Of a DNA stretch of 64,000 nt, positions 31,168-38,737 are shown one piece after another. Location: positions 682,001-746,000 of the forward strand of contig NZ_JAHVHT010000001.1 in the NCBI RefSeq assembly GCF_019802125.1, in the 5' to 3' direction. The notes under the pieces are model-generated. The model made no database searches. It had not been told where the DNA came from and saw only the letters and a list, made by a program, of their open reading frames with translations. How positions within the stretch are numbered: the stretch's first letter is position 1; every line of letters begins with the position of its first letter. The stretch comes from Tateyamaria omphalii (GTDB lineage: Bacteria; Pseudomonadota; Alphaproteobacteria; Rhodobacterales; Rhodobacteraceae). Made by a program: the position numbers and the translations under genes.

Positions 31168-32064
31168 ATGGCCAATTACGCAAATCTTCCCGCACCCACA
31201 CCTGAGGGCGGTCTGAACCGCTACATGCAGGAAATCCGCAAGTTCCCGCTCTTGGAGCCGGAAGAGGAATACATGCTGGCCAAGGCCTGGGTCGAGAAAG
31301 AGGACACAGGCGCGGCCCATAAAATGGTGACGAGCCACCTGCGTCTCGCCGCCAAGATCGCCATGGGCTATCGCGGCTATGGTCTGCCGCAGGCCGAGGT
31401 GATTTCGGAAGCCAATGTCGGTCTGATGCAGGCCGTGAAGCGGTTCGACCCTGAGAAGGGGTTTCGTCTGGCCACATACGCGATGTGGTGGATCCGCGCG
31501 TCGATCCAGGAGTATATCCTGCGGTCGTGGTCGCTGGTGAAGCTGGGCACGACATCGGCGCAGAAGAAGCTGTTCTTCAACCTGCGCAAGGCCAAGGCCA
31601 AGATCGGCGCGCTTGAAGAGGGCGATTTGCACCCCGAGAATGTCAAGCAGATCGCGACCGATCTGGGCGTGACCGAAGAGGAAGTCATCAGCATGAACCG
31701 CCGTTTGTCGGGTGGCGATGCGTCGTTGAATGCGACCGTCGGCTCCGAAGGCGAGGGGGCCATGCAGTGGCAGGACTGGCTCGAGGATGAGAGCGCCGAC
31801 CAGGCGGGCGACTACGAGGCACGCGACGAGTTGGAAGTGCGCCGCGAGATGCTGGCCGAGGCGCTGGACGTGCTGAACGAGCGCGAGAAGGACATCCTGA
31901 CCCAGCGCCGTCTGGCCGATGCGCCGGTGACGCTGGAGGATCTGTCGACCCAGTATGGCGTGAGCCGTGAGCGGATCCGCCAGATCGAGGTGCGTGCGTT
32001 CGAGAAGCTGCAGAAGAAGATGCGCGAGATTGCCAAGGCCAAGGGTTTGATGGCGTCGGCTTGA
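31168..32064 (+). CDS. rpoH: RNA polymerase heat-shock sigma factor RpoH
   Basis: The protein has 298 residues. Region 2 has SEANVGLMQAVKRFDPEKGF and YAMWWIRASIQEYIL. The RpoH box is AQKKLFFNLRK (131-141), diagnostic for sigma-32. Region 4 has LNEREKDILTQRRL and YGVSRERIRQIEVRAFEKL. Roseobacters often have two rpoH genes; which one this is cannot be told from sequence alone. A sigma-32-like promoter lies upstream and a hairpin terminator about 40 bases downstream. Confidence 0.95.
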   Translation: MANYANLPAPTPEGGLNRYMQEIRKFPLLEPEEEYMLAKAWVEKEDTGAAHKMVTSHLRLAAKIAMGYRGYGLPQAEVISEANVGLMQAVKRFDPEKGFRLATYAMWWIRASIQEYILRSWSLVKLGTTSAQKKLFFNLRKAKAKIGALEEGDLHPENVKQIATDLGVTEEEVISMNRRLSGGDASLNATVGSEGEGAMQWQDWLEDESADQAGDYEARDELEVRREMLAEALDVLNEREKDILTQRRLADAPVTLEDLSTQYGVSRERIRQIEVRAFEKLQKKMREIAKAKGLMASA

Positions 32065-32101
32065 GCCGCGGGGCGCATCAGGATGCGCCTTACGAGTTGG
32101 G

Positions 32102-32129
32102 AAGGGCGTCCGGGTGGGCGCCCTTTTTT
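32102..32129 (+). terminator. rho-independent terminator of rpoH
   Basis: AAGGGCG and CGCCCTT pair around a ten-base loop, followed by a T run (six T in total at the end). It lies 37 bases after the rpoH stop. Confidence 0.85.
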
Positions 32130-32201
32130 GTTTGTGTTGGTGCGTTTGGCGGAACGGCCCTTCCCTCTCGGTGGCAAAGCCACCTGACGGGCAATGGGGT
32201 A

Positions 32202-32283
32202 GGATTTTTTTGAAACAGGGAATTTGCAGGCGAAACGCCATGGGGCGGCGTTTCGCCTGCAAATGGGCGGAGCCCCGGACCGG
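32202..32283 (+). repeat. Intergenic palindromic repeat, copy B, with an 18-bp perfect hairpin
   Basis: The core GGATTTTTTTGAAACAGGGA (32202-32221) is followed by arms at 32222-32239 and 32247-32264, complementary over all 18 bases with a seven-base loop (ATGGGGC). GGGCGGAGCCCCGGACCGG follows, as in copy A. It lies between rpoH and the methyltransferase gene. Confidence 0.88.
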
Positions 32284-32420
32284 TCCTCTCCGGCACTGCT
32301 GTGCGATACGCTGCCTGGTAGTACGTTTGAGCGACAATCGGCATCTTTGCGCCGCCCCATAGCGCGTGCTGAACCAAGCCGCCCATCGCAGCTGCCCCGC
32401 CGCCATGTTACACCGCTGAC

Positions 32421-33131
32421 ATGACAGAGTGGGACCGAGCGGCACAGGCCTGGATCGAGGCGCAGGGCACGCAGGGGGATTTCAGCCGCAGGCGTGTTCT
32501 TGATCCGCCGATGCTGGCGCGAGTGTACGGGTTTGCGCCTGCCCATCTGCTTGACCTTGGCTGTGGAGAAGGCCGGTTCTGCCGGTTGCTGGCGGGCAAG
32601 GTTGGCACTCTGGTTGGGCTGGACCCGTCTGCGGCTCTTTTGACGCGGGCGTCCGAGTTGGGCGGTGCGCGGTTTGTGCAGGGGCGGGCGGAGGCGTTGC
32701 CTTTTGCGGATGGCAGTTTCGATATGGTCGTCGCCTATCTGAGCCTGTTGGATATCGAAGGGATTGAGGCGGCGCTGGACGAGGTCGTGCGTGTCCTGCG
32801 CCCCGGCGGGCGCTTTCTGATCGCGAACCTCACCGGCTTTGCCACCGCCTCCGACATCAAGTCGGGCGGGTGGCGTATGCTGCCGGATGGCGGGCGCGAG
32901 ATTGTCGTACGCCGCTATCTTGAGCCTCATCCTGTTCCTGCAGAATGGAGGGGGATTGCCGTCACCAATTGGCACCGGCCCTTGTCATTTTACATGCGCC
33001 AGCTTTTGCAGCGGGGCATGGTGCTGACGCATTTTGACGAGCCAGCGGTGCCGGACCCGCAGGACCTGAAGGAAGAGGCGTACAACAACGCCCCCTATCA
33101 GGTGATGATGGAGTGGCAGGCGGCGGGGTAG
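32421..33131 (+). CDS. Class I SAM-dependent methyltransferase
   Basis: The protein has 236 residues. SAM motif I is LLDLGCGEGRF (43-53), the acidic loop is LVGLDPSAALL, motif II region is GSFDMVVAYLSLLDIE and motif III is VLRPGGRFLIANL. This is the UbiE/Methyltransf_11 type, acting on small molecules; the acceptor is unknown. It is a single gene convergent with the dipeptidase. Confidence 0.88.
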   Translation: MTEWDRAAQAWIEAQGTQGDFSRRRVLDPPMLARVYGFAPAHLLDLGCGEGRFCRLLAGKVGTLVGLDPSAALLTRASELGGARFVQGRAEALPFADGSFDMVVAYLSLLDIEGIEAALDEVVRVLRPGGRFLIANLTGFATASDIKSGGWRMLPDGGREIVVRRYLEPHPVPAEWRGIAVTNWHRPLSFYMRQLLQRGMVLTHFDEPAVPDPQDLKEEAYNNAPYQVMMEWQAAG

Positions 33132-33142
33132 GCTCTGCCTGC

Positions 33143-34318
33143 TCAGTTCAGCCGCGCCCTCAGGACGCGCACCATGTTCCCGCCCATGACCTTGGCGATG
33201 GTGGGCTCGTCCAGTCCTGCCGCGAGCAGGGCGTGGGTGAGGCTGGCGAGTTTGGAGGTGTCGAAGGCCGTGGTGACGGACCCGTCGAAATCGGAGCCGA
33301 GCGACACGTGGTCGGCGCCCACGGTGCCGATGGCCTGGACAATCATGGCGGCGATGGCCTCGGGCGTCGCATCACGGCAGAGGATGTCGCCCCAGTAGCC
33401 CAGCCCGATCACGCCGCCGGTAGAGGCGACGGCCTGCATCAGGTCGTCTTCGAAATTGCGGGTGACGGGGCAGAAGCCGTGCAGGCCGGTGTGGCTGACG
33501 ATCACCGGCATGTCGGTCATCGCGATGGCGTCGCGGGCCACGGCTGGGCTGGCGTGAGCGAGGTCGAGGACCATGCCGCGCGCTTCGATTTCCGCCACGA
33601 CTTCGCGCCCGAAGTCGGTCAGTCCCATGTCGCGGGTCCCGTGGAGCGAGCCGCCAAGTTCGTTATCAAAGAAGTGTTGCAGGCCGATGATGCGGTGGCC
33701 TGCGGCCTCGATCCGGTCGAGATTGGCCATGTCCCCTTCGAGCGCGTGGGCCCCTTCGATGCCCAGCAGGCCACCGACCGCATTGCTGCCGGACGCGCGG
33801 GCGGTGAGGTGGGCGTCCAGCTCTGCCTGCGAGGTGATGACTGTCAGCCGATCCGGCACCCGCGCGGCGACCTTGTGCAGCCGCTCGGCCTGGTAGATCG
33901 CGCGTTCGGCGAGCGACCCCCAGGTGCGGGGCGGCCACATCTGGCCGATGGCCAGCGGGGTGATGTTGTCGAAGGTCTCGGCCGAGTTGGCTTCGTAATT
34001 CTGGCCTGCTGGCGACTTGGTCACGGCGGCGAAGACCTGAAGCGCCACGCCGCCTTCGATCAGGCGCGGGATGTCGACATGGCCGCGCTCCGCCCGGTGT
34101 TCGATGCTGCGCTTCCACAAAAGGCTGTCGGCGTGCCAGTCGCCGACGACCAGCGTGTCGTGCAGCGATTGGGCGGTGTCGGAGACCGGGTAGGGATCGT
34201 GCGGTACAACGGCGTTGCGCCCCTTTTCCACGTAGCCCGGTGCGAAGGTCAGGAAGGCGGTGATGGCAGCGACCAGAATGATGCCCAGTCCGATGAGACC
34301 ACGTTTGATCCAGCGCAT
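33143..34318 (-). CDS. Membrane-anchored dipeptidase (peptidase family M19)
   Basis: The protein has 391 residues with an N-terminal membrane anchor (about 7-27, GLIGLGIILVAAITAFLTF). The M19 zinc ligands appear as GDWHADSLLW (His62, Asp64), IEGAHALEGD (Glu bridging), GLQHFFDNELGGSLHG, VIVSHTG and SLGSDFDGSV. The family cleaves dipeptides, including D-amino-acid forms, and acts here on the periplasmic side. The ATG at 34318 starts the membrane anchor. It is divergent from the Gfo/Idh/MocA gene. Confidence 0.92.
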   Translation of the reverse strand: MRWIKRGLIGLGIILVAAITAFLTFAPGYVEKGRNAVVPHDPYPVSDTAQSLHDTLVVGDWHADSLLWKRSIEHRAERGHVDIPRLIEGGVALQVFAAVTKSPAGQNYEANSAETFDNITPLAIGQMWPPRTWGSLAERAIYQAERLHKVAARVPDRLTVITSQAELDAHLTARASGSNAVGGLLGIEGAHALEGDMANLDRIEAAGHRIIGLQHFFDNELGGSLHGTRDMGLTDFGREVVAEIEARGMVLDLAHASPAVARDAIAMTDMPVIVSHTGLHGFCPVTRNFEDDLMQAVASTGGVIGLGYWGDILCRDATPEAIAAMIVQAIGTVGADHVSLGSDFDGSVTTAFDTSKLASLTHALLAAGLDEPTIAKVMGGNMVRVLRARLN

Positions 34319-34454
34319 GATGCCCTCCCGCCTGTTTGGTACCCAGTTTAGGCCGGGCGACGTTCTGCAGGCCAGCTTGACGGCGCGGCATACGGCGGCT
34401 TGTGCGTGGTTGGGCAGGCGATAAGGTGGATTTTCACATTTGGAGGACGGGTTA

Positions 34455-35453
34455 TTGGAACCGATCAGATGGGGTATTCTGGGCGCCAGCGGTTTTGCCC
34501 GCCGGGATATGGCGCCTGCCATTAACGCGGCACAGGGCGCGGAATTGGTGGCGCTGGCCACGTCTTTGTCAAAGAAGGCCGACGGGTTCCGGGCGTTCTG
34601 TCCGTCGTTGCAAGTGCACGACAGCTACGAGGCGCTGTTGGCCGATCCGGACATCGATGCCGTTTACGTGCCCTTACCCAATCACCTGCATGTGGAGTGG
34701 TCGCTGAAGGCGCTTGAGGCGGGCAAGCATGTGCTGTGCGAGAAGCCGATGGCAATGGCTGCCGGCGAGTACGAGGCGCTGATCGCGGCGCGTGAGGCGT
34801 CGGGCCGGTTTGCGACCGAAGCCTATATGATCGTGCATCATCCGCAGTGGCAGCGGGCGAAGGCGCTCTATGAGGAGGGCGCCATCGGGCGGCTCATCCA
34901 TGTGGAGGGGCTGTTTGGGTATGACAATGCGGATGAGCCCGGTAATGTGCGCAACAAGCCCGAAACGGGGGGCGGGGGCATTCCCGACATCGGCGTTTAC
35001 ACCTACGGATGCACCCGCTGGCTGACCGGCGAAGAACCGGTGGAAATCACCCATGCCGACGTGGATTTCGAGAATGGTGTCGACGTGTTGGCGCGCGTGT
35101 CGGCGCGCTTTCCATCCTTTTCTGCCCATTGGGTCAATTCGATGCGGATGCACCCGTGCCAGGAGATGACCTTTGTCGGCTCCGAAGGCATCATCAAGCT
35201 GACTGCGCCGTTCAACCCCGCACGGTTTGCGACTGCGCGGCTGGAACTGCAGCGCAATGTGCACGGTGGGGCCGGGGGTGCCGCGGTGATCGAGGAACGC
35301 TTTCCGGGTGTGGATCATTATGTGTTACAAGTAGAGGCCTTTGCCGCCCATGTGCGGGATGGCACCCCCTATCCCTGGCATCTGGAGGATGCGCGTGGGA
35401 CGCAGGCAGTGATTGATGCTGTGTTTGCCAAGGTGGGGACTGCCGGTGGCTGA
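34455..35453 (+). CDS. Gfo/Idh/MocA-family oxidoreductase
   Basis: The protein has 332 residues. The N-terminal Rossmann domain begins EPIRWGILGASGFARR, with PLPNHLHVEWSLKALEAGKH and the EKP catalytic motif (VLCEKPMAMAA). The C-terminal alpha/beta domain includes GGGGIPDIGVYTYG, where the second catalytic Asp lies. Members oxidise sugars or cyclitols with NAD(P). The TTG at 34455 is chosen because GGAGG lies eight bases upstream; a TTG at 34440 is the alternative. Confidence 0.85.
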   Translation: MEPIRWGILGASGFARRDMAPAINAAQGAELVALATSLSKKADGFRAFCPSLQVHDSYEALLADPDIDAVYVPLPNHLHVEWSLKALEAGKHVLCEKPMAMAAGEYEALIAAREASGRFATEAYMIVHHPQWQRAKALYEEGAIGRLIHVEGLFGYDNADEPGNVRNKPETGGGGIPDIGVYTYGCTRWLTGEEPVEITHADVDFENGVDVLARVSARFPSFSAHWVNSMRMHPCQEMTFVGSEGIIKLTAPFNPARFATARLELQRNVHGGAGGAAVIEERFPGVDHYVLQVEAFAAHVRDGTPYPWHLEDARGTQAVIDAVFAKVGTAGG

Positions 35454-35455
35454 CC

Positions 35456-35488
35456 GGCCCTTCGGGGAGGATTTTTTTGAAACAGGGA
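35456..35488 (+). repeat. Intergenic palindromic repeat, copy C (core only)
   Basis: These 33 bases are identical to the start of copy A and include GGATTTTTTTGAAACAGGGA. The repeat begins two bases after the oxidoreductase stop and runs into the ribosome-binding region (GGGAAGGGG) of the DksA-like gene. No hairpin follows. Confidence 0.88.
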
Positions 35489-35499
35489 AGGGGCATCTG

Positions 35500-35769
35500 A
35501 TGGCAGGTGGTTGGGCCAAGGACGGGGCGGTGTCGGAGCAGATCGAGGCGTCGATTTCAGACGAGCTGGCGCGGATGAAGGCGCGCCGCGCGCCGGTGGG
35601 CGAAAGCCTGACCCATTGCGCCGAGTGCGAAGAGCCCATTCCCGAGGCGCGGCGCGCGGCCATCCCCGGTGTGAAGCTGTGCGTCGACTGCGTGGCCGAG
35701 CGGGATGCCGCGTTCAAGGCGCGGGGCGGGATCAACCGGCGCGGGTCGAAGGACAGCCAGTTGAAGTGA
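35500..35769 (+). CDS. DksA/TraR C4-type zinc-finger protein
   Basis: The protein has 89 residues. The N-terminal half is a helix (VSEQIEASISDELARMKARR). The zinc finger has Cys40, Cys43, Cys61 and Cys64 (CAECEEPIPEAR...CVDC). It is a short member of the DksA/TraR family, whose members bind RNA polymerase's secondary channel and help the stringent response; small forms like TraR can act without ppGpp. The ATG at 35500 follows GGGAAGGGG, partly supplied by a copy of the intergenic repeat. Confidence 0.88.
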   Translation: MAGGWAKDGAVSEQIEASISDELARMKARRAPVGESLTHCAECEEPIPEARRAAIPGVKLCVDCVAERDAAFKARGGINRRGSKDSQLK

Positions 35770-35919
35770 GGGCGCCGGTTCTCCGAAGGCTACGCACTGC
35801 GGTCTTTTGAGATGTGAACGGTTGGGCACCGGAGCCCGCGGGCCAAGAGATGGCACAGGGCGCGGGATGAGGTGAAACCACCCGCGCCTCACTATTGATT
35901 GATGCGCTTGCGCCTTCTG

Positions 35920-37740
35920 TCAGCTCTCCATCGCTTCCAGATCGTCGATGAAGCCCGAGATCATGCTCAGCCCCTTGTCCCAGAATTTGGGGTCGGAGGC
36001 GTCGAGGCCGAAGGGGGCCAGAAGCTCCTTGTGATGCTTCGAACCGCCCGCCTTGAGCATGTCGAAATACTTGTCTTCGAAACCGGGCGTGCCTTCCTCG
36101 TAGACCGAATAGAGCGCGTTCACGAGCCCATCGCCGAAGGCGTAGGCGTAGACGTAGAAGGGCGAGTGGACGAAGTGGGGGATGTAGGCCCAGAAGGTTT
36201 CGTACCCGTCCATGAATTCGAAGGCGGGGCCGAGGCTTTCGCCCTGCACGCTCATCCAGATGCCGTTGATGTCTTCCGGGGTCAGCTCGCCACCCCGGCG
36301 CGCCTCGTGCAGTTTGCATTCGAAGTCGTAGAAGGCGATCTGGCGCACGACGGTGTTGATCATGTCCTCGACCTTGCCCGCCAGCATGACCTTGCGCTGG
36401 GCGTCGTCCTTGGCGCCGTCGAGCATTTTGCGGAATGTGAGCATTTCGCCGAAGACGGAGGCTGTTTCGGCGAGGGTGAGCGGGGTGGACGACAGCATTT
36501 CGCCCTGGCCCGCCGCCAGCACCTGGTGGACTCCGTGGCCGAGTTCATGGGCCAGCGTCATCACGTCACGCGGTTTGCCCAGGTAGTTGAGCATCACGTA
36601 GGGGTGCACATCCGTCACTGTGGGATGCGCGAAGGCACCGGGGGCCTTGCCCGGTTTGACGCCCGCGTCAATCCAGCCCTTGGTGAAGAAGGGATGCGCC
36701 AGTTCACCCATGCGCGGGTCGAAGGCGTTGTAAGCGTCCATGACGGTTTTCTGCGCTTCGTCCCAGTCGACGATGCGCGGGTCTTCCATGGGCAGGGGGG
36801 CGTTGCGGTCCCAGACCTGCATTTTTTCGAGGCCGAGCCATTTGCGTTTCAGCTCGTAATAGCGGTGGCTGAGTTTGGGGTAGGCGGCGACAACGGCGTT
36901 GCGCAGCGCCTCGACCACTTCGGGTTCGACTTGGTTCGACAGGTGGCGACCTGTCTGGGCGGTGGGCATGCCGCGCCAGCGGTCCAGTATTTCCTTCTCC
37001 TTGGCTTGCGTGTTGTGGACGCGGGCGAAGGTCTTGATATTGCCCGAGAACACCTCGGCCAACTCCCGGGCGGCGGTTTCGCGTTTCTTGCGGTCGGGAT
37101 CGGTGAGGAAGTTCAGCGTGCCTTCGATATTCAGCGCCTCACCGTCGATGTCGAAGGTCAGCCCGGCGATGGTTTCATCGAACAGACGCTCCCACGCGTC
37201 GCCGACGACGCCGAGGTCGTGCAGGAACTTTTCCAGCTCGTCGGAAAGTTGATAGGGCTTCATGGCCCGGATCTTGTCAAAGACGGGTTTGTAGCGGGCG
37301 AGGTCTGTGTTCTGGTCGAGCAGCCCGTTCAGGTGGTCGTCTTCGAGGCGGTTCAGCTCAAGAGTGAAGAACACGAGCGGCGTTGTGAAGTTGGTGATCT
37401 TCTCCTGGCAGTCGGACATGAATTTCGCCCGGCCCGCGTCGGTGGTCAGCTGGTAGTGGCGCAGGCCCGCAAAGGACATGATGCGCCCGGCCACCTGGTT
37501 GATCCGTTCCTGCCGCTGGATGCAGTCGAGCAGCCCCTTGGCGTCGAGTGTGTCGAGCTTGCTTTCGTAGTCCGTGGCAAAGCTCTTGCACGCCTCTTCC
37601 AGCCAATCGAGGTCGCGTTTCAGTTCGGCGGCATCTTCGCCGGTGTAGAGGTCATCAAGGTTCCATTCGGGCAGGTCACCAAAGGGCTGGTCCCCCGTGC
37701 TAGCGTTGGCGTCGCGGACGGGGAAGGGGAGTTGGAACAT
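35920..37740 (-). CDS. pepF: Oligoendopeptidase F (peptidase family M3)
   Basis: The protein has 606 residues, the usual size. The zinc site is TLAHELGHGVHQ (HELGH at 398-402) with a downstream Glu in TLAETASVFGE. The N-terminal helical domain opens with LPEWNLDDLYTGEDAAELK. PepF cleaves cytosolic peptides of about 7-17 residues. The ATG at 37740 gives MFQLPFPVRD. An intergenic repeat separates it from the downstream-strand amidohydrolase region. Confidence 0.93.
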   Translation of the reverse strand: MFQLPFPVRDANASTGDQPFGDLPEWNLDDLYTGEDAAELKRDLDWLEEACKSFATDYESKLDTLDAKGLLDCIQRQERINQVAGRIMSFAGLRHYQLTTDAGRAKFMSDCQEKITNFTTPLVFFTLELNRLEDDHLNGLLDQNTDLARYKPVFDKIRAMKPYQLSDELEKFLHDLGVVGDAWERLFDETIAGLTFDIDGEALNIEGTLNFLTDPDRKKRETAARELAEVFSGNIKTFARVHNTQAKEKEILDRWRGMPTAQTGRHLSNQVEPEVVEALRNAVVAAYPKLSHRYYELKRKWLGLEKMQVWDRNAPLPMEDPRIVDWDEAQKTVMDAYNAFDPRMGELAHPFFTKGWIDAGVKPGKAPGAFAHPTVTDVHPYVMLNYLGKPRDVMTLAHELGHGVHQVLAAGQGEMLSSTPLTLAETASVFGEMLTFRKMLDGAKDDAQRKVMLAGKVEDMINTVVRQIAFYDFECKLHEARRGGELTPEDINGIWMSVQGESLGPAFEFMDGYETFWAYIPHFVHSPFYVYAYAFGDGLVNALYSVYEEGTPGFEDKYFDMLKAGGSKHHKELLAPFGLDASDPKFWDKGLSMISGFIDDLEAMES

Positions 37741-37807
37741 GTGTTGGCACCTTTGGTTACGTGTTGCGCCCATAGGTATGGGGGTGTGTGCGTGGGGGCA
37801 AGGGTTT

Positions 37808-37878
37808 CGCCGCAGCGCGCTGCGGCGACCGGCTGGGGGCCAGCCCCCAGACCCCGTCGTATTTTCAGTCAGAAGAAG
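37808..37878. repeat. Double-hairpin intergenic repeat with GTATTTTCAG tail (different family)
   Basis: CGCCGCAGCG-CGCTGCGGCG is a perfect 20-base palindrome (37808-37827). CTGGGGGC-CA-GCCCCCAG is a second hairpin (37833-37850). The tail ACCCCGTCGTATTTTCAG is followed by TCAGAAGAAG. It lies between two minus-strand genes. Similar GGGGGC/GCCCCC plus AGAAGAAG elements are familiar between genes in Rhodobacteraceae. Confidence 0.8.
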
Positions 37879-37879
37879 T

Positions 37880-38737
37880 CTATGGGGCAAATAGGGTGTT
37901 GGGCGCGTCGACGAAGATTTTTTGGCGTTCTTCTTCGGTGGTGATGCTGCTGAGACTGTCGGCCAGCTTGGCGGCTTGCGGCATCTGTGCACCATTGAGC
38001 ATGATGTGCGGCCAGTCGGAGCCCCAGAGGCAGCGGTCAGGGTTGGCGTCGATCAGGCGGCGCATGAGAGAGTGGGTTTCGGCTATGTTGTCCGTGAGCC
38101 GGTAGGGGGCTGACAGTTTGATGTAGGCGTGCCCCTCGGCCAGCAGGGCGCAGAGCGTGTCGATGGCTTTCGTGTTCGGATTGAGGTCGGTGGGCCAGCC
38201 GCAATGGTCGATGACCAGTGGGACGGGCAGGGCGCGGATGTCGTTTGCCAGTTCTTCGATGTGTTTGTCTGCGTGCAGGAGCATCTGGATGTGCATGCCG
38301 TGGTCGGCGAGCGCGGGTGCCATCGCTTTGGCGCCCTCCCATGTGAGCACGCCACCGTGGACGTAGTTCAGGCGGACGGCGACGATGTTGTTGTCTGCGA
38401 AGTGTTTGACGTCTTTGGTGGCAGCGCCATCGGGGAGGAGGCCGACGCCCTTGAACCCCTTGCCCATGGCGCGGACGGCTTCCAGCGTGACGGTGTTGTC
38501 GGTGCCGTAGAGGATGGAGTGGACGATGAGGCTGTGGGTGCAGCCGAGCGCCTCCAAATGGGTGCTATAGCGGCTGAGCCAGCCGTCGAAGTCGATGTCT
38601 TCGGGCGGGTTCTGCGCGCGGGTGGGCGAGAGCGGGTGTTCGGGGCCGCCGAGCAGGTGGACATGGGCGTCCCATGCGCCTGCAGGCAGTTTGGTTTCGG
38701 GGGAGGTCGGCGCGGGGGGCGGCGGGGCGCTATCCAT
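37880..38737 (-). CDS. Amidohydrolase-family metal-dependent hydrolase
   Basis: The protein has 285 residues. The amidohydrolase_2 features are WDAHVHLLG (HxH at the start of the barrel), VIDHCGWP near 175, and LWGSDWPH near 240. Related enzymes include 2-pyrone-4,6-dicarboxylate lactonase and other ring-opening lactonases. The substrate is not evident. It overlaps the end of the DNA ligase gene by eight bases and is probably co-transcribed. Confidence 0.85.
   Translation of the reverse strand: MDSAPPPPAPTSPETKLPAGAWDAHVHLLGGPEHPLSPTRAQNPPEDIDFDGWLSRYSTHLEALGCTHSLIVHSILYGTDNTVTLEAVRAMGKGFKGVGLLPDGAATKDVKHFADNNIVAVRLNYVHGGVLTWEGAKAMAPALADHGMHIQMLLHADKHIEELANDIRALPVPLVIDHCGWPTDLNPNTKAIDTLCALLAEGHAYIKLSAPYRLTDNIAETHSLMRRLIDANPDRCLWGSDWPHIMLNGAQMPQAAKLADSLSSITTEEERQKIFVDAPNTLFAP

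Larger units (their letters stand above)
32065..32420. other. Gene-free stretch downstream of rpoH
   Basis: It holds the rpoH terminator (32102-32129), a GGTGGC-AAA-GCCACC hairpin near 32170 and copy B of the palindromic repeat (32202-32283). Short open frames in it have no supporting features. Confidence 0.75.

Noticed and set aside
35899..37944. 681-codon open frame on the plus strand opposite pepF
   Set aside because: It is an antisense frame of a real M3 peptidase with an intact HELGH site; composition is Val/Gly/Phe-biased with no motif.
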